A DNA stretch of 64,000 bases. Origin: Spirosoma arboris. GTDB lineage: Bacteria > Bacteroidota > Bacteroidia > Cytophagales > Spirosomataceae. Position 1 is the first letter of the stretch. Every line of letters begins with the position of its first letter. Of this stretch, positions 43,497 to 52,722 are shown piece by piece. The position numbers and the translations under genes are program-made. The DNA is taken from contig NZ_WPIN01000003.1 of the NCBI RefSeq assembly GCF_009754945.1, positions 248,001 through 312,000 on the forward strand, given 5' to 3'. Below the pieces are notes generated by a model. The model worked only from the letters and a program-made list of their open reading frames with translations. It did not search any database and was not told the DNA's origin.

Positions 43497-44060
43497 ATGA
43501 AAAAACTAACAAACTATTTTGAGCGAATCGGATTTTCAGGGACCGATTTAGATAAAATCATCAATTCATTTGAGCTCCGGTCGTTTAAAAAAAACGATTT
43601 TGTCGTAGAAGAAGGCAAGGTAAGCAGGCATATTGGCTTTGTTGAAAGCGGCATGTTTCAATATTATGTCATAAAGGATGGCGAAGAAAGAACGACTTAT
43701 GTATCCATTGAAAATACTTTTTTCGCATCCGTATTAAGTTTTATTAGTAAAGCACCTGCACTTGAAAATATACGAGCGTTAACCGACGGAAGTATCAGTT
43801 TAATTAGTAGAGAGAACCTTAAAAAGCTCGTCGACGAAATTCCAGGATTTAAGGATTTTTATATCAACCTGTTAGAACACACAATTTGTGGTATTGACGC
43901 CAGTCGCCATGATTTGATTGTTCTCACGGCTGAGCAACGGTATGAAAAAATGCTCCGGGAAGAGCCCCATCTGTTGCAGCATATTCCCCTTCAGCACCTA
44001 GCGTCCATTCTGGGCGTAACTCCCCGACACCTCAGTCGAATCAGGGGTAGTATTCGCTAA
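43497..44060 (+). CDS. Crp/Fnr family transcriptional regulator
   Basis: The 187-residue protein has an N-terminal cyclic-nucleotide-binding-like beta-roll (about residues 20-120; RSFKKNDFVVEEGKVSRHIGFVESGMFQYY) and a C-terminal helix-turn-helix (LQHLASILGVTPRHLSRIRG). The phosphate-binding residues of true cAMP receptors are not obvious (NIRALTDGSISL replaces the RPSS-type loop), as in most Bacteroidota members, so the ligand is unknown. It may regulate the exporter gene just upstream. Confidence 0.88.
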   Translation: MKKLTNYFERIGFSGTDLDKIINSFELRSFKKNDFVVEEGKVSRHIGFVESGMFQYYVIKDGEERTTYVSIENTFFASVLSFISKAPALENIRALTDGSISLISRENLKKLVDEIPGFKDFYINLLEHTICGIDASRHDLIVLTAEQRYEKMLREEPHLLQHIPLQHLASILGVTPRHLSRIRGSIR

Positions 44061-44135
44061 TTTCCTTTTTAGACATTTGTCTAGTAAGCTCAGTTTTAGG
44101 CTAGTGAACTTTGCATCGTCAATACAGAAGACGAT

Positions 44136-45245
44136 ATGCAAATCACATTCAGCCTCCCAAAATTCCTTCTCTCAATAGCCATTGGCTTACCAATGGGGCT
44201 TACATCCTGCTCCCTCCATCCGCAGGCATGGAGCCCTTCTCCCAAACCAGCCTTCGCTGGCACAACTGCCCTAAATGAAGAATTAAGTACTAGTAAAAAA
44301 GTATCAATTGATGGTTGGTATGGGCCAGAAGACATTGTTTTTGACCAGTCGGGCAATTTGTATTGTGGCGTACATATCAGTTCAACTGATTTTACAGATG
44401 GGCGAATTTTAAAAATAGATACCTCGGGCAAGGTTGAGATTTATTACAATTCCCGATCCTGGGTATCGGGTTTACATTTTGATGCGACTGGAAACCTGAT
44501 TGCGTTGAGCCACAAAGAAGGTTTAATACGCATCAGTCCAGATAAAAAAGTGACACTCTTGGCGAATAAAGATGAAAATGGGAAACCGTTTCTTATTCCC
44601 AACGGGTTGGATATTGCTTCGGACGGAAAAATCTATTTCTCCAATACATCCGATAAATCGGCCTACACGATACCGTACGGAAGGAAGGTCATTTTAGAAG
44701 TAAATCCCATTGGAGGATTCTACTGTTACGATCCAAAATCTGGAAAAGTAAACACGCTACTTGAAGGAACCTATTTTGGCAATGGCGTCGTGTTGTCAAA
44801 AGATGAAAGTTATGTTTTGTTGGTAGAAACTTCCAAATATAGAGTCCTGAAATATTGGCTGAAAGGTAAAAAAGTAGGCCAAACAGAGACTTTCATTGAT
44901 AATCTCCCTGGTTTTCCAAACGGCATTTCAATACGAGAAGATGGTAGCTATTGGCTAGGCTTTTCGACAAAGCGAACCGATGCTCTGGATAAAATTCATT
45001 CTAAACCAGGCATAAAAAAGTTGGTATATGCCTTACCCAACTTTCTCCAACCCAAAGCAGAAAAGTTTGGGATGATAATGAACATCTCTGCCGATGGCAA
45101 AATACTTCACTCCTTATTCGATACACAAGGCACCATACTATCAGAAGCGGGTGCGGTAAAAGAGCAAAACGGCTATTTGTATATAGGTGGAGATGTACTA
45201 TCACATATTAGAAAATACCAACTAAAAAACAACACCAGTAATTAA
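44136..45245 (+). CDS. SMP-30/strictosidine-synthase-like beta-propeller lipoprotein
   Basis: The 369-residue protein begins with a lipoprotein signal (LSIAIGLPMGLTSC; Cys near residue 26). The mature part is a six-bladed propeller of the SMP-30/gluconolactonase/strictosidine-synthase clan: GPEDIVFDQSGNLYCG, IPNGLDIASDGKIYFSNTSD, GTYFGNGVVLSKDESYVLLVETSKYRV in adjacent blades, and PGFPNGISIREDGSYWLGF. The Asn/Asp positions typical of the central metal site are present. It is likely a periplasmic hydrolase (lactone or ester), substrate unknown. Downstream spacing of 33 bp suggests cotranscription with the next gene. Confidence 0.8.
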   Translation: MQITFSLPKFLLSIAIGLPMGLTSCSLHPQAWSPSPKPAFAGTTALNEELSTSKKVSIDGWYGPEDIVFDQSGNLYCGVHISSTDFTDGRILKIDTSGKVEIYYNSRSWVSGLHFDATGNLIALSHKEGLIRISPDKKVTLLANKDENGKPFLIPNGLDIASDGKIYFSNTSDKSAYTIPYGRKVILEVNPIGGFYCYDPKSGKVNTLLEGTYFGNGVVLSKDESYVLLVETSKYRVLKYWLKGKKVGQTETFIDNLPGFPNGISIREDGSYWLGFSTKRTDALDKIHSKPGIKKLVYALPNFLQPKAEKFGMIMNISADGKILHSLFDTQGTILSEAGAVKEQNGYLYIGGDVLSHIRKYQLKNNTSN

Positions 45246-45278
45246 TTAACCATTCACAAATCAAACAAATCAATTAAC

Positions 45279-45734
45279 ATGAAACAGTTATTCATCCTCC
45301 TCTTTTTATTCGCTTCTGTATCGGCTTATTCACAAAGTCGTTTTTCAAAAAATGAACTAAGCATTAACGGATTCAGAAATCCCTCTATTGGTGCTGAGTA
45401 CCGCCACAATCAGGTATCATTTCACGCTGGCTATTACCCAACAGCATTTAAATCAGGTGAGAACACAAGCTTTATTAAAACTGGTCTTACTCTATGGTTT
45501 CTTCCTGTTGGCAAAAAAGAGAATCCGTCTTCATTTTATGCAGGAGCTTCTTATTTACGTGGTTTAAACCGTGACTATGAAAATAAAAATGCAATGGGAT
45601 TCGAAGCGGGTTTTCGTTGGATGATGTGGCAGGGTCTTAACCTCCGTATTGGTGCAATTGCTGTGGCAGCCAATAGCGAAAGCTTAAAGATAAATCCAAC
45701 TCCGGGCATCAGCTATTCATTTTTCTTTAAATAA
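45279..45734 (+). CDS. Small outer-membrane beta-barrel-like protein
   Basis: A 151-residue secreted protein with a signal peptide (LFILLFLFASVSAYSQS, cleavage near residue 19). The mature part shows alternating-residue strands (ISYSFFFK at the C-terminus ends in an aromatic residue cluster like outer-membrane barrels; FEAGFRWMMWQGLNLRIGAI). Probably a small eight-strand barrel. No family recognised. It lies between the propeller lipoprotein and the epimerase gene and may be cotranscribed with both. Confidence 0.65.
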   Translation: MKQLFILLFLFASVSAYSQSRFSKNELSINGFRNPSIGAEYRHNQVSFHAGYYPTAFKSGENTSFIKTGLTLWFLPVGKKENPSSFYAGASYLRGLNRDYENKNAMGFEAGFRWMMWQGLNLRIGAIAVAANSESLKINPTPGISYSFFFK

Positions 45735-45777
45735 GCGTAATGCTCTGAACAGTTTACGCTTACTCTTGACAAGTAAT

Positions 45778-46719
45778 ATGAAAACGATACTAGGTACAGG
45801 CCAGTTAGGGATCACTATTATGGAAACCCTACTACAAAATAACCCCAATGAAGAAATATTATTAGTCAATCGAAAAGGAAAATTAGCGACATCTATTCCC
45901 AAAAATGTTCGTGTCATTGCTGCCGATGTGACCAATAAAAATGAGCTGGAAGCTATTGCGCAAAAATCTGAGGTAATTTTTAGTTGTACAGACGTAACTT
46001 ATCAATTATGGGATGAGTTTTATCCGGCAGTTGCAACCGCCCTGGCTTATGCACTCAGTAAAACCAAAGCACGGCTAGTTTTTGCTGATAATCTTTATTC
46101 ATATGGCAATGTTTCTGGAGCAGAAATGACTGAAAATATGCCTCATAAAGCCACGACAAAAAAGGGAAAGATTAGAGCATCGGTCATCAATACATTAGTA
46201 AACTCTGGGCAGGAATTTACGAACCGAGTGGCCTTTGTAAAAGCAGCCGATTTTGTCGGACCACGAATTTATAAAGGGCTTTTTGGTACCGATTTTCTGG
46301 ATAAACTGCATACGGGGAAAACTATCATTCTGTTTGGCAACGCAGCCTTACCACACAACTTCACGTACATTAACGACTTTGCAACGGCCATGATTAATGT
46401 AGGTAATTCCACTGATGCATTTGGGCAAATTTGGCACGTACCCAATGCCTCGGCCTTGACTTTAACAAATTGGGTTCATCTTTTTGAAGCAGAAGCGAAG
46501 ACCAAAGCGAAGGTTCTAGTCTTACCCAAATTCGTTGTTTGGATAGCAGGTTTATTCAATTCACTGATCAAGGAATTCTACGAACTCTCGTATCAATTTG
46601 AATACCCCTATCTGGTCAATCATGACAAGTACATAGCCCGTTTTGGCAATCAGTCAACTGATTCTTTGCACATTGTCAGAGAGACCGTCCAATGGTATAA
46701 GTCGACGAAAAAAGAGTAG
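45778..46719 (+). CDS. NAD(P)-dependent epimerase/dehydratase-like protein
   Basis: From ATG 45778 the protein has 313 residues; a TTG at 45766 adds four. It begins with the Rossmann loop LGTGQLGITIMETLL (GxGxxG variant) and continues with VIAADVTNKNELEAIAQKSEVIFSC, VFADNLYSYGN, and PHNFTYINDFATAMINVGNS, all typical of atypical or extended short-chain dehydrogenases acting on nucleotide sugars or similar. The YxxxK catalytic pair is not clearly present: DNLYSYGN is followed by no obvious Lys at the right spacing, so it may be an atypical SDR. The substrate is unknown. Confidence 0.78.
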   Translation: MKTILGTGQLGITIMETLLQNNPNEEILLVNRKGKLATSIPKNVRVIAADVTNKNELEAIAQKSEVIFSCTDVTYQLWDEFYPAVATALAYALSKTKARLVFADNLYSYGNVSGAEMTENMPHKATTKKGKIRASVINTLVNSGQEFTNRVAFVKAADFVGPRIYKGLFGTDFLDKLHTGKTIILFGNAALPHNFTYINDFATAMINVGNSTDAFGQIWHVPNASALTLTNWVHLFEAEAKTKAKVLVLPKFVVWIAGLFNSLIKEFYELSYQFEYPYLVNHDKYIARFGNQSTDSLHIVRETVQWYKSTKKE

Positions 46720-46959
46720 ACGACAGTTCAGCAGGCTATCTCTCCTCTTGAAAGACAAATATTTACAGTTCAACTACAACCCCCTTTTCTAATCAGGCAG
46801 CTTGCAGGAGCTTTGTCGCATTACCCGTAACGTATGATAACACAATCATCAGATTACGGCAAGATCAACAGGCGACAATTTCCTCCGGAATTAGTACACA
46901 CGTAGGGGAAAACCTCATCTCAGTAGTCATAGCCGTAATGAAGTTTCGTAAACAACATC

Positions 46960-49554
46960 ATGAACGCTATTCTACTACACACACTGAACAATGCCCATCC
47001 ATGCCAGATTACTAGCTCAGGAAACGATTCGATAAACCTACCTTATCGAATCTGTCAGATTCTGTTTTTAGTAATTCTATTCGGTTGGTCGCCAACTTTT
47101 GGACAAACATCAGCTAATACACTGCTTATATCGGGCAAAATTACGGAACTCAGTTCAGGGCAAGGGGTTCCATTTGCCTCGATAGCGGTAAAGGGGAAAT
47201 CCATTGGTACTCAGGCAGATGCTGACGGTTATTATGAGTTACGCCTTCGTCAACCCGTCGATTCTTTGCTGGTATCGTCCCTGGGTTATCAGACGGCGCA
47301 GGTTGTCGTCTCCTCATCAATGCTCGATGTGGTATTAACACCAACTGCTTCCCTACTGAACGAAGTGGTTGTACACGCAGGCGAAAACCCGGCTTTTCGT
47401 ATCCTACGGGAAATAAATACTCATCGAAAACAAAATGATTTTCGGCAGTTGGGTGGCTATGACTATGAAGCCTACAGTCAGCTCGCCATTAACATCAACC
47501 AGTTATCTGACCAGTTCCGGCAGCGAAAACCAGTACAGGCTATTCTGCGGGCGCTGGAGCAGCAACAAGGACGATCGGCTACCGAGTTACCCGTTTTTTT
47601 GTCCGAAACGATCTCGCATCTATATGCCCGACGTCATCCTCAACTGACGAAAGAGCAGATTCTGAAGACAAATATTACCAGTGTCGGCATAACCGACGAC
47701 AGTTTCGTAGCATTGTTTACCGGTGCGGGTTTCAATACGCTTAACTTTTATCAGAATCAGGTCAGCCTTTTTAAGAAAGAATTTATATCTCCCCTGGCAG
47801 AAGGGGGTCGCATGGCGTACACATATTTCCTGGCCGATACTACTCAAATTGACCAACATACCTGTTATGGTATTGACTTCGATCCGAAGAATGAGCGCGA
47901 TCTGGTTTTCAAGGGTCGTATGTGGATTGACAGCCGCAGTTACGCACTGGTCCGAATCGAAGCTCAGGTTGGAGCTGCGGCCAATATTAATTTCATCAAC
48001 CAGATAGACATCGATCAGACGTACGAACTTGTTGCTGATGCCGGTAATGCCTGGTTACCCGAAACAACCCATTTGACTATTCGTGTTGGCGAAGTAGTTA
48101 AAAATACGTTTGGTGCTTCGGTCGATTACATGACTTCGGTTCGTCAGCCAGTGGTTGGTCAACCGAAATCCGTGGATTTCTTTAATGTCGATATTGATCT
48201 GGCCGAAGATCGCGCCGACTCTTCACCCGAGTTCTGGCAAAGTCAGCGTCAGCAAACGCTTCTGTCCCAATCCTATGAGCAGACACGAGCTCTACTGGAT
48301 ACGGTTCGGAACCTGCCTGTCGTGAAATCCTATACGAAAGCAGCCCAGTTTGTACTCAATGGCGGCTATCTGCCTATCGTTCGGGGCGTTGATATGGGTT
48401 CCCTATTTTCCATGTGGGCCTATAATCCTATTGAAGGCCATCGGTTCCGAATGGGTTTGCAAACCAATAATGCCTTTAGTCGCACCTGGCAGTTATCTGC
48501 TTATGGTGCTTACGGCACTCGTGATCGAGTCTGGAAAACGGGCTGGGAAGTCAACTTCATACCAACTCGTCGCCCGGTAACATTACTTTCGCTCAAGCAC
48601 ACTTATGACCTGGAGCAATTGGGTTTCCGCACAGAAGACCTGGCCGACAATTCGTTTTTCCGGGTGAACAGCCGGTTTGGTTCTTATCCAAGGGCCTTTT
48701 ATCAACGGGAAACGTCGCTGACTGCCCAACGTGATTTAGGACCGAACTTCACGCAAACGATTGGGATTCGTTACCGTACAATGAACCTATTGTTTCCTTT
48801 TGCGATCAATCAGGACACTGAGCCACAACATCCAACCGCCCTTGGGACCGATATTTTGAGCAAAGAATACTTTCTGGAAACCCGTTATGCGCCAGGGCGG
48901 TTGCCTGCCCGACGCGTAACCAGTCGTCGGATTCGGCGTCGCCCCTCCGAAACAGCGCCTATTGTGACCTTGCGCTATACTTTAGGAACCAGTTCATTCC
49001 AGGGCCGCACCTTTAGAGGCTACCAGAAGTGGCAACTCCAATGGGATCATGCGATTCGGTGGGGACTGTTGGGGCGCACGCAATACAGTGTCAAGGCAGG
49101 TTACAGTCCCTCAACGATTCCCTATCCGTTGCTTCAGGTTCATTTAGGAAACCAAACTCCGTTTTATAACCGTAATGCTTTCAACCTGATGAACTACGCG
49201 GAGTTTGTTAGTGACCAGTATGTATCGGTGGGAGTTGAACACAAATTTGAAGGTTTGCTCACAAATCGCTTGCCATTAATTCGGCGCTGGGGTTGGCGTA
49301 CTTTCATGACAGGCAACGTATTATGGGGCCACCTAAGCAACGCCAACCGCAATTTGATAGCCACGCACGACGAGGCTGGCAAGCCACTTCCAGGTGTACA
49401 CTCACTACACCAAACGCCTTATGTAGAAGTAGGTTACGGATTTGAAAACGTCTTAAAAACAGTTCGAATTGAAGCTATGCATCGACTAACCTACCGGCAG
49501 AATCCGAACGTAACTCCGTTTGCTATCAAGCTATCGTTTCAACTTGGCTTATAA
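46960..49554 (+). CDS. DUF5686 outer-membrane protein with carboxypeptidase-regulatory-like domain
   Basis: The 864-residue protein has a late signal sequence (ICQILFLVILFGWSPTFGQ, about residues 31-49) after an unusually long N-terminus. A CarboxypepD_reg-like domain follows (about 56-125; ISGKITELSSGQGVPFASIA, with SLGYQTAQVVV), then the DUF5686 region (about 130-400; AGENPAFRILREINTHRKQN, PVFLSETISHLYARRHP) and a C-terminal barrel ending FAIKLSFQLGL. DUF5686 proteins are common Bacteroidota surface proteins of unknown function. A degraded copy of the last 83 bp lies at 50340-50422, past the next gene, indicating an old tandem duplication. Confidence 0.88.
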   Translation: MNAILLHTLNNAHPCQITSSGNDSINLPYRICQILFLVILFGWSPTFGQTSANTLLISGKITELSSGQGVPFASIAVKGKSIGTQADADGYYELRLRQPVDSLLVSSLGYQTAQVVVSSSMLDVVLTPTASLLNEVVVHAGENPAFRILREINTHRKQNDFRQLGGYDYEAYSQLAININQLSDQFRQRKPVQAILRALEQQQGRSATELPVFLSETISHLYARRHPQLTKEQILKTNITSVGITDDSFVALFTGAGFNTLNFYQNQVSLFKKEFISPLAEGGRMAYTYFLADTTQIDQHTCYGIDFDPKNERDLVFKGRMWIDSRSYALVRIEAQVGAAANINFINQIDIDQTYELVADAGNAWLPETTHLTIRVGEVVKNTFGASVDYMTSVRQPVVGQPKSVDFFNVDIDLAEDRADSSPEFWQSQRQQTLLSQSYEQTRALLDTVRNLPVVKSYTKAAQFVLNGGYLPIVRGVDMGSLFSMWAYNPIEGHRFRMGLQTNNAFSRTWQLSAYGAYGTRDRVWKTGWEVNFIPTRRPVTLLSLKHTYDLEQLGFRTEDLADNSFFRVNSRFGSYPRAFYQRETSLTAQRDLGPNFTQTIGIRYRTMNLLFPFAINQDTEPQHPTALGTDILSKEYFLETRYAPGRLPARRVTSRRIRRRPSETAPIVTLRYTLGTSSFQGRTFRGYQKWQLQWDHAIRWGLLGRTQYSVKAGYSPSTIPYPLLQVHLGNQTPFYNRNAFNLMNYAEFVSDQYVSVGVEHKFEGLLTNRLPLIRRWGWRTFMTGNVLWGHLSNANRNLIATHDEAGKPLPGVHSLHQTPYVEVGYGFENVLKTVRIEAMHRLTYRQNPNVTPFAIKLSFQLGL

Positions 49555-49601
49555 CTTCTCTCAACTATTTGGTATCTGGTTGAATCAATAAAAATAGCAT
49601 A

Positions 49602-50318
49602 ATGAAACAGACTTTAGCTTATATTACAGCAGGTTCGAAACAAAATCTAATGACGTATTGCCTATTTTTAGTTATTGCTTTAATAGGCTTATTTTATGGA
49701 AATTTAATTCTTTCAAATTTCAAATTCCTGAGAGTTTGGGAATTGAATGCTGTACTTTTTCTACTTGCAGGCGTTCCATTTTTATTTTTTCAAGAGCAAG
49801 CTGGACTCCCTAACTTCTGGCAAAAAGATATATCGCCGGTCAATCGATTTCTTGTCCCTGTTTCTTTAGGAATTGGGTTTGGACTACTAGATGTCCTCGT
49901 AGTTAAAATAATCCTTCACCCAGAGCCTTTTCACGAACTTCCCCCATTTCTTCAACCATTTCCTTATTCTCTATTCCTATATTTTTCTGGTGCCGTAGAA
50001 GTAGAAGTTTTTTATAGGCTAATCCCGTTAACGATAATTTTAGCCTTTGGAAAATGGTTTAAAAAAGGGAGATACTATATGACATTCTTTTGGATAGGTT
50101 CATCAGTAACTGCTCTTAGAGAGCCCTTAGAGCAATTTCCTTCTGGACCTGTTGGCTTTATTATTTATTCGTTGTTCACCGGCTTTTTAATGAATTTTCT
50201 CCAGGCTATATGGTATAAAAAAGCTGGCTTTTTAGCTTCATTAACCATTCGTTTAGGCCACTATCTGATCTGGCATATAATATTAGGCATCTATGTAGAA
50301 TTCTATGAATTACAATAA
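49602..50318 (+). CDS. Polytopic membrane protein, possibly CPBP-like
   Basis: The 238-residue product has about seven hydrophobic segments. GAVEVEVFYRLIPLTII (near residue 130) resembles the EE-x3-R motif of CPBP/Abi-type membrane proteases with one Glu replaced by Val spacing, and RLGHYLIWHIILGI supplies a C-terminal His. The match is partial, so proteolytic function is uncertain. The gene is AT-richer than the DUF5686 gene before it and lies between that gene and the relic copy of its 3' end, as though inserted or left over from a duplicated unit. Confidence 0.55.
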   Translation: MKQTLAYITAGSKQNLMTYCLFLVIALIGLFYGNLILSNFKFLRVWELNAVLFLLAGVPFLFFQEQAGLPNFWQKDISPVNRFLVPVSLGIGFGLLDVLVVKIILHPEPFHELPPFLQPFPYSLFLYFSGAVEVEVFYRLIPLTIILAFGKWFKKGRYYMTFFWIGSSVTALREPLEQFPSGPVGFIIYSLFTGFLMNFLQAIWYKKAGFLASLTIRLGHYLIWHIILGIYVEFYELQ

Positions 50319-50339
50319 AATTTCTACAAACTTCTTACC

Positions 50340-50422
50340 GAAACTATGCACCAGCCAACATACTGGCAAAATCCAAACGTAACTCTGTTTGCCATAGAGT
50401 CATCATTCTAGCTTGGTTTATA
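50340..50422 (+). pseudogene. Relic copy of the DUF5686 3' end
   Basis: These 83 bp align without gaps to 49471-49553, the last codons of the DUF5686 gene, with about 63 identical bases (76 percent) and mostly transition differences. Translated, it reads MHQPTYWQNPNVTLFAIE against MHRLTYRQNPNVTPFAIK, then has an in-frame stop where the intact gene has Gln. The rest of the gene is absent. Confidence 0.8.
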
Positions 50423-50444
50423 GGCAGTTATTCTGCTACATTTG
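50413..50444 (+). promoter_or_regulatory. Promoter for the DMP19-like gene
   Basis: TTG at 50413-50415, a 21-bp spacer and TACATTTG at 50437-50444 fit the Bacteroidota promoter pattern. Expected leader is about 17 bases to the ATG at 50468. The -33 element falls in the relic of the DUF5686 gene. Confidence 0.5.
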
Positions 50445-50467
50445 GTCCAACTACAATCATTTTGACT

Positions 50468-50917
50468 ATGGCTGACCTGGGGCTTACTGAACTTGACAAA
50501 AGATGGTATGAATTTACATCGAAGTATGTCGAAAAACTGAATGAAGCTGGCGGGTACGATTGGAGTAAATTAACGGAGGATGAACAAGAATTAGCAGCCT
50601 TATATAAGCTTGACTCGGACATGTATAATGGCGGCTTTATTCAATTCTTTTGTAATTGGGGCTTTGACTGTTATACGATTGCGATACGCAGTTTGGCAAA
50701 ACTTAACGCCAGTGAATGTTTAGGCATTATTACGAAACAATATTCAATCATAAAGCGACTTGAAGAGGACGAGCGATTAAAAGCTTTGTGGGATATTCCT
50801 CAATTTCTTACCGAAATGGAAATAGAAGAGATTGATAAACTTAATCATCTGTATTGGGCTAATAAAGACAATATTATCGAGCAAACTTTTGACGTGTATA
50901 AACAGTTGGTGGCCTAA
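50468..50917 (+). CDS. DMP19 (DUF4375)-like protein
   Basis: From ATG 50468 (a TTG at 50462 is the alternative) the protein has 149 residues. The helical core with LDSDMYNGGFIQFFCNWG (about residues 48-65) and AIRSLAKLNASECLGII matches DMP19/DUF4375 proteins, a family linked to DNA mimicry or nucleic-acid processes by its founding member in Neisseria. The many acidic residues (EEDERLKALWD, EIEEIDKL) are consistent with that. Function here is not established. A promoter lies just upstream. Confidence 0.72.
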   Translation: MADLGLTELDKRWYEFTSKYVEKLNEAGGYDWSKLTEDEQELAALYKLDSDMYNGGFIQFFCNWGFDCYTIAIRSLAKLNASECLGIITKQYSIIKRLEEDERLKALWDIPQFLTEMEIEEIDKLNHLYWANKDNIIEQTFDVYKQLVA

Positions 50918-51010
50918 GTGTTGAAAAAGTAGCTCATTTTCTGTTGGCCAGTAAAACACTACGTTGCGGAAATAGTTAGTATTCAATTTAATTGAGCTTC
51001 TTCCATAACT

Positions 51011-51454
51011 ATGGCCCGTTTTTTACTTTTACTTGTGTGCATTACACTTAGCCAGGGCGTACAGGCCCAATGGCGATTGATTTACACCAGCAAAGATATA
51101 CTAGCTGAAGAATCAGATACAATCCACAAAATTACATCAATCCACTCCAGAGGAGCTCTGAGCAAATACCTGATTGTTCATTCCAGTGATCAATCAAAAA
51201 AACGGGTCTTAAAAAAGGATATTTGGGGGTATATTGATGGGGATAATAAGCTATGGCGCTCCTATAATAAAGAGTTCTACATGGTCACCAATTATAATGG
51301 CGGCTGGGTCGAATATGCGATAACTCGCCTTGTTCCGGACAGACCCAGTCAGTCGTTCAACCTACTGTTGTATAGCCGTACTTTAGATAGTAGGGTATAC
51401 TCAAATTGGATGAAAGCAATGGGCGATTTGCCGCAAAATTATATAGTAAGGTAG
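51011..51454 (+). CDS. Small secreted protein, unknown
   Basis: The 147-residue product has a signal peptide (FLLLLVCITLSQGVQAQ, cleavage near residue 20). The mature part is strand-rich (WRLIYTSKDILAEE, KKDIWGYIDGDNKLWRSYNK, GWVEYAITRLVPD). The DKWGYxDxxxxxWR-like pattern occurs in Bacteroidota periplasmic proteins without a known role. It is convergent with the esterase gene, only 4 bp apart at the stops. Confidence 0.6.
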   Translation: MARFLLLLVCITLSQGVQAQWRLIYTSKDILAEESDTIHKITSIHSRGALSKYLIVHSSDQSKKRVLKKDIWGYIDGDNKLWRSYNKEFYMVTNYNGGWVEYAITRLVPDRPSQSFNLLLYSRTLDSRVYSNWMKAMGDLPQNYIVR

Positions 51455-51458
51455 CGTG

Positions 51459-52160
51459 CTATTTTTTATGCTGCTTCAATAGCCAGTCGTAAATAGCCTG
51501 ATTTTCAAATAGATACTGAATGCCATGCCCTTCTTTTTCCAGTCGGGTAAACTTCACTTGTCCCTTACATTCCTCTAGCCGCCTTACTAATCGCTCGGTT
51601 TCGGAAATAGAGATAACATCATCGGCAGTACCATGAAACGTCCAGACAGGTATGTGCTTAATCCGACAAATCTGGGTAGAATCATCGCACCCACCACAGA
51701 GTGGGACAATAGCCGCAAATTTATCGGGATAGGCCACAGCAGTCTGCCAGACACCATACCCTCCCATGCTGATACCGGTCAGGTAAACGCGCTTGGGGTC
51801 AATGCGGTACTTCATTTTCAGATCCGTATAGAGCGAATCAAACCAGTTATCGGTTGACCAGAACTTACCATCCGGGCATTGGGGTGAAGCAATAATAAAG
51901 TTGAAATCTCGGCCTTTATCAACCAGATAGGGCAAACCGTAGGTTTTAAGTTTGTTCAAATCCTGGCCTTTCTGCGAACCTCCGTGCAGATAAATGACGA
52001 GTGGATAGTCGTCCTTTTTAGTTGCATACTCTTTGGGGAGGTAGAGCAAATAAGGATATTTTTCTGGGCGTTTATTTTGGGGATTTGTCTGTGCAAAAGC
52101 ACCGAAACGAGAAACTAATAGCAGAACAGCGGACAGAAAAAAAACAGTGGTGGAGCGCAT
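51459..52160 (-). CDS. Secreted alpha/beta hydrolase (phospholipase/carboxylesterase type)
   Basis: The 233-residue protein has a signal peptide (TTVFFLSAVLLLVSRFGAFAQ). The alpha/beta hydrolase landmarks are complete: oxyanion strand LVIYLHGGSQKG (near residue 55), nucleophile elbow GISMGGYGVWQ (Ser near 130), Asp in FHGTADDVISI and catalytic His in EGHGIQYLF. It resembles the family of PHB-depolymerase/feruloyl-esterase-like proteins common in Bacteroidota. Substrate is unknown. It lies downstream of the HMA gene but is separated from it by a strong hairpin, so it probably has its own promoter. Confidence 0.86.
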   Translation of the reverse strand: MRSTTVFFLSAVLLLVSRFGAFAQTNPQNKRPEKYPYLLYLPKEYATKKDDYPLVIYLHGGSQKGQDLNKLKTYGLPYLVDKGRDFNFIIASPQCPDGKFWSTDNWFDSLYTDLKMKYRIDPKRVYLTGISMGGYGVWQTAVAYPDKFAAIVPLCGGCDDSTQICRIKHIPVWTFHGTADDVISISETERLVRRLEECKGQVKFTRLEKEGHGIQYLFENQAIYDWLLKQHKK

Positions 52161-52196
52161 GATTGGGTTATACTAACGCAAATATCAGCGACTTTT

Positions 52197-52240
52197 CGTA
52201 AAAAAGGGCCGACATTCGTAAATGCCGGCCCTTTTTTACG
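52197..52240 (-). terminator. Strong intrinsic terminator after the HMA gene
   Basis: Bases 52197-52216 pair with 52221-52240 with a single mismatch (19 of 20) and a 4-base loop. The stem contains a six-base A run on one arm and T run on the other, giving a T-tract in either direction. It lies 16 bp after the HMA gene stop (minus strand). Confidence 0.8.
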
Positions 52241-52255
52241 TCCTTAAAAATCTAT

Positions 52256-52621
52256 TTATTGATGATCCATGTCGCTACCTTTTTTGCAGCAACTAGGCAA
52301 TTTATTGTAGCCTACAGGGTCGGCGGTTATTTCTTCAGCGTCGTAGCCTGTTTTGCTGATATTGGCTTTCAATTTAGCAACATCCGTTTTGGCTGGGTTG
52401 TATTTAATGGTCACGACTTTCGATTTCACGTCTAAGTCAGCTTCTTTCACGCCTTTCTCAAAGGCAAGGTTCCGCTCGATACGAGCCTTGCACATGCCAC
52501 AGATCGCCGACGTCTTAATTTTAACTTCTTTCTCTTTGTCGTCGCGGGTTGGTGCACTGGCGAACGAGTTGCCCAAAAGGATCAGTGAGGTTAGGGCGGT
52601 TAGAAACAGATTACGCAACAT
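52256..52621 (-). CDS. Periplasmic heavy-metal-associated (HMA) domain protein
   Basis: The 121-residue protein has a signal peptide (LFLTALTSLILLGNSFASA) and an HMA domain (about residues 33-100): strand VKIKTSAICGMCKARIERNL with the metal-binding CGMC motif, and the helix and strand DVAKLKANISKTGYDAEEI. The tail SCCKKGSDMDHQ adds two Cys and a His. This is the pattern of periplasmic copper or mercury chaperones (MerP/CopZ-like). It is the last gene of the metal cluster before a terminator. Likely substrate is copper, given the Csp protein nearby; mercury cannot be excluded. Confidence 0.85.
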   Translation of the reverse strand: MLRNLFLTALTSLILLGNSFASAPTRDDKEKEVKIKTSAICGMCKARIERNLAFEKGVKEADLDVKSKVVTIKYNPAKTDVAKLKANISKTGYDAEEITADPVGYNKLPSCCKKGSDMDHQ

Positions 52622-52722
52622 GATTGTACGTGGTTTATAGTGAATTGATAACGAAAATTTAATTTAAATGGTGCCCGCATGGATTTGCCCACTATGGAAA
52701 TTCTCCGCAGAATTATAGGTAG

